Below, piece by piece: positions 32,066-33,320 of a stretch of DNA of 33,320 bases (position 1 is its first letter; each line of letters begins with the position of its first letter). The notes beneath the pieces were generated by a model that worked only from the letters and a program-made list of their open reading frames with translations, was not told the origin of the DNA and did not search any database. The stretch covers positions 1 to 33,320 of the forward strand of contig JALOSO010000004.1 in assembly GCA_025458385.1 (NCBI GenBank), written 5' to 3'. The DNA is from Paracoccaceae bacterium. GTDB lineage: Bacteria > Pseudomonadota > Alphaproteobacteria > Rhodobacterales > Rhodobacteraceae. Both the position numbers and the translations under genes were made by a program.

Positions 32066-33320
32066 CCCGCGCCGCATTGGCCCTGTCCTTGCTGGCCATT
32101 GATCCTGCGGGCCTCAAGGGCCTGCGGCTGCGCGCGCGCGCAGGGCCAGTGCGCGACATGGTCACAGCCGCCATCACCACCCCCTTGCCCACCCGCCGTC
32201 TGCACCCCGGCATCGCCGATGACGCGCTGTTCGGTGGGCTTGACCTTGCCGCAACGCTTGCCGCCGGGCATCAGGTCACTGCGCAGGGCATTCTGAACAC
32301 CCCCGCCTGCCTGACCCTGACCATGGCCGAACGCTGCCCCCCCGGCCTTGCCGCACGTCTGGCGCAGGCGCTTGACGCACCCGCCCATTGCCTGATCGCC
32401 CTTGATGAAGGCGACGCCGACGAAGCCCTGCCCCCCGCCCTGTCCGAACGCCTTGCGCTGTTTGTCGATCTTGGCGATGTCGTCTGGTCTGACACCCAGC
32501 CCCTGACCCTTGACGATGCCGCCATCACCGCTGCCCGCATGCGCCTGCCTGCCGTGCAAACCCCATCCGAGGCCATCACCACACTGACCCGCGCGGCTGC
32601 AAGCCTTAACATCACCTCCTTGCGAGCGCCCATCCTTGCCCTTGCCACCGCCCGCGCCCATGCTGCCCTGCGCGGCGCTGATCTGATCGGCGATGCCGAT
32701 CTGCGTGCGGCTGCTGAACTCGTCTACGCCCACCGCGCCATGCCCCAACCTGAGGCCGCCCCGCCGCAAGACCAGCCAGAACCGCCCCCACCCGCCAATG
32801 ACACCCCGTCAGAGATCCAGCAAAGCACGGATATCCCGGAAGAAATCCTGATCGAGGCCGCACGTGCCGCCCTTCCCGCCGATCTTCTTTTGGCGCTCAA
32901 CGCCGGTCGCGCCGCGCGTACGGCCAAGGGCGCATCCGGCACGGGTGGCGCACGTGCGGGCAACAGGCGGGGCCGCCCGCTGCCGTCACGCGCGGGGCGC
33001 CTTGGCACCGGGGCGCGGCTTGATCTGGTGGCAACCTTACGCGCCGCCGCGCCCTGGCAGGGCGTCAGGCAACGGCAAATGGACCAAGGGCCTATGGCCC
33101 CCCGCACCGCAGCTTTACCCCCCACCCCCATCCCCTCCCCACAGGGGGGAGGGGAGGCACTTTGCACGACTCAGGTCCCCGTAACAACGATGACAGAGCA
33201 GGCGCCTCCCTCCCCCCCTGTGGGGGAGGGATGGGGTGGGGGGGAGGGATGGGGTGGGGGGGAGGGATGGGGTGGGGGGGCCGCCGTCCGCACACACCGC
33301 CTGCATATCCGTCCCGCCGA
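32059..33320 (+). CDS. bchD: Magnesium chelatase subunit D (5' part; runs off the window)
   Basis: The first 420 codons of BchD, absent from the track because no stop falls in the window. The AAA-like N-terminal part starts MLTRAALALSLLAIDPAGLKGLRLRARAG..., in the BchD manner; a Pro/acidic linker (PQPEAAPPQDQPEPPPP) and the basic ARAGNRRGRPLPSRAGRLG and LDLVATLRAAAPWQ segments follow. Residues about 354-408 are encoded by a palindromic repeat element and are foreign to the family; the normal frame resumes at HRLHIRP, just before the expected integrin-I (vWA) domain. The ATG has no good ribosome site; GTG 32041 in frame is an alternative. BchD is the non-catalytic platform for BchI. Confidence 0.93.
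   Translation, partial: MLTRAALALSLLAIDPAGLKGLRLRARAGPVRDMVTAAITTPLPTRRLHPGIADDALFGGLDLAATLAAGHQVTAQGILNTPACLTLTMAERCPPGLAARLAQALDAPAHCLIALDEGDADEALPPALSERLALFVDLGDVVWSDTQPLTLDDAAITAARMRLPAVQTPSEAITTLTRAAASLNITSLRAPILALATARAHAALRGADLIGDADLRAAAELVYAHRAMPQPEAAPPQDQPEPPPPANDTPSEIQQSTDIPEEILIEAARAALPADLLLALNAGRAARTAKGASGTGGARAGNRRGRPLPSRAGRLGTGARLDLVATLRAAAPWQGVRQRQMDQGPMAPRTAALPPTPIPSPQGGGEALCTTQVPVTTMTEQAPPSPPVGEGWGGGEGWGGGEGWGGGAAVRTHRLHIRPA
33118..33280. repeat. Palindromic GC-rich repeat element, copy 2 (inside bchD)
   Basis: The same element as copy 1, 163 bases here, in the same orientation: left arm CCCCCCACCCCCATCCCCTC..., core with AACGATGACAGAGCAGG, and right arm with GGGGGAGGGATGGGGTGGGG. 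It is open in the bchD frame, with 54 residues encoded. It is longer than copy 1 because the last 18 bases of the right arm are present three times. Confidence 0.88.
33226..33279 (+). repeat. Three tandem 18-base repeats within bchD (EGWGGG x3)
   Basis: GAGGGATGGGGTGGGGGG is repeated three times without a mismatch. Since 18 is a multiple of three, each copy adds the hexapeptide EGWGGG and keeps the frame. Copy 1 of the element has only one such unit, so this is a local expansion, probably by slippage. Confidence 0.9.

Noticed and set aside
33226-33279. Tandem repeats as a CRISPR-like array
   Set aside because: The units are 18 bases, directly adjacent, with no spacers, in frame with bchD and at the end of a palindromic element; no cas genes are present.

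Overview
This window is a GC-rich alphaproteobacterial chromosome segment whose right half, from about 12.2 kb to the end, is one side of a photosynthesis gene cluster. The gene order (bchD-bchI-crtA / crtI-crtB-tspO / crtD-crtC / crtE-crtF-bchC-bchX-bchY-bchZ-pufQBALMX-dxs) is that of Rhodobacter-type purple non-sulfur or aerobic anoxygenic bacteria (Rhodobacteraceae). A pufX gene where many relatives carry pufC, together with crtA (spheroidenone branch), points to the Rhodobacter sensu lato lineage. I cannot name the species.

Layout. Positions 1-12.1 kb hold ordinary Rhodobacteraceae genes: the tail of an unidentified protein, a class-I glutamine-amidotransferase-like C26 hydrolase, a DUF305 exported protein, a DenD-like epimerase/dehydrogenase, a serine-glyoxylate-type aminotransferase, an MsbA-like ABC half-transporter coupled to a YgfZ-type protein, elongation factor P, a small DUF6280-like protein, a PopZ-like acidic protein, a TolC-family channel, a PCMT-family methyltransferase and an unknown polytopic membrane protein. 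From 12.2 to 24.4 kb a long minus-strand superoperon runs crtE, crtF, bchC, bchX, bchY, bchZ, pufQ, pufB, pufA, pufL, pufM, pufX and dxs. It makes GGPP, finishes spheroidene methylation, reduces the chlorin ring (BchXYZ), oxidises the hydroxyethyl group (BchC) and builds the LH1-PufX-reaction-centre core; dxs supplies isoprenoid precursor. From 24.5 to 30.9 kb are the remaining carotenoid genes in alternating directions (crtD-crtC rightward, crtI-crtB-tspO leftward, crtA rightward). From 30.9 kb to the edge are bchI and a partial bchD, two of the three Mg-chelatase subunits.

Regulation visible in the sequence: five perfect TGT-N12-ACA (PpsR/CrtJ) sites. Two are in tandem 8 bp apart over the bchC promoter, one lies between crtE and crtD, and two widely spaced ones lie between crtI and crtA. 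There is a strong pufA-pufL intercistronic hairpin and an intrinsic terminator between pufX and dxs. Most junctions inside the operons are ATGA overlaps. The wider gaps bchX-bchY, bchY-bchZ and bchI-bchD are each spanned by a micro-ORF overlapping the gene ends on both sides.

The most unusual feature is a palindromic GC-rich repeat element present twice in 1.4 kb. One copy separates bchI from bchD. The other lies in frame inside bchD, adding about 54 residues including a three-fold EGWGGG repeat just before the expected integrin-I domain. A second curiosity is a 28-bp perfect palindrome that contains the stop codons of both convergent genes crtC and tspO. I found no wholly new multi-gene system; the novelty is in these repeats, overlaps and micro-ORFs.
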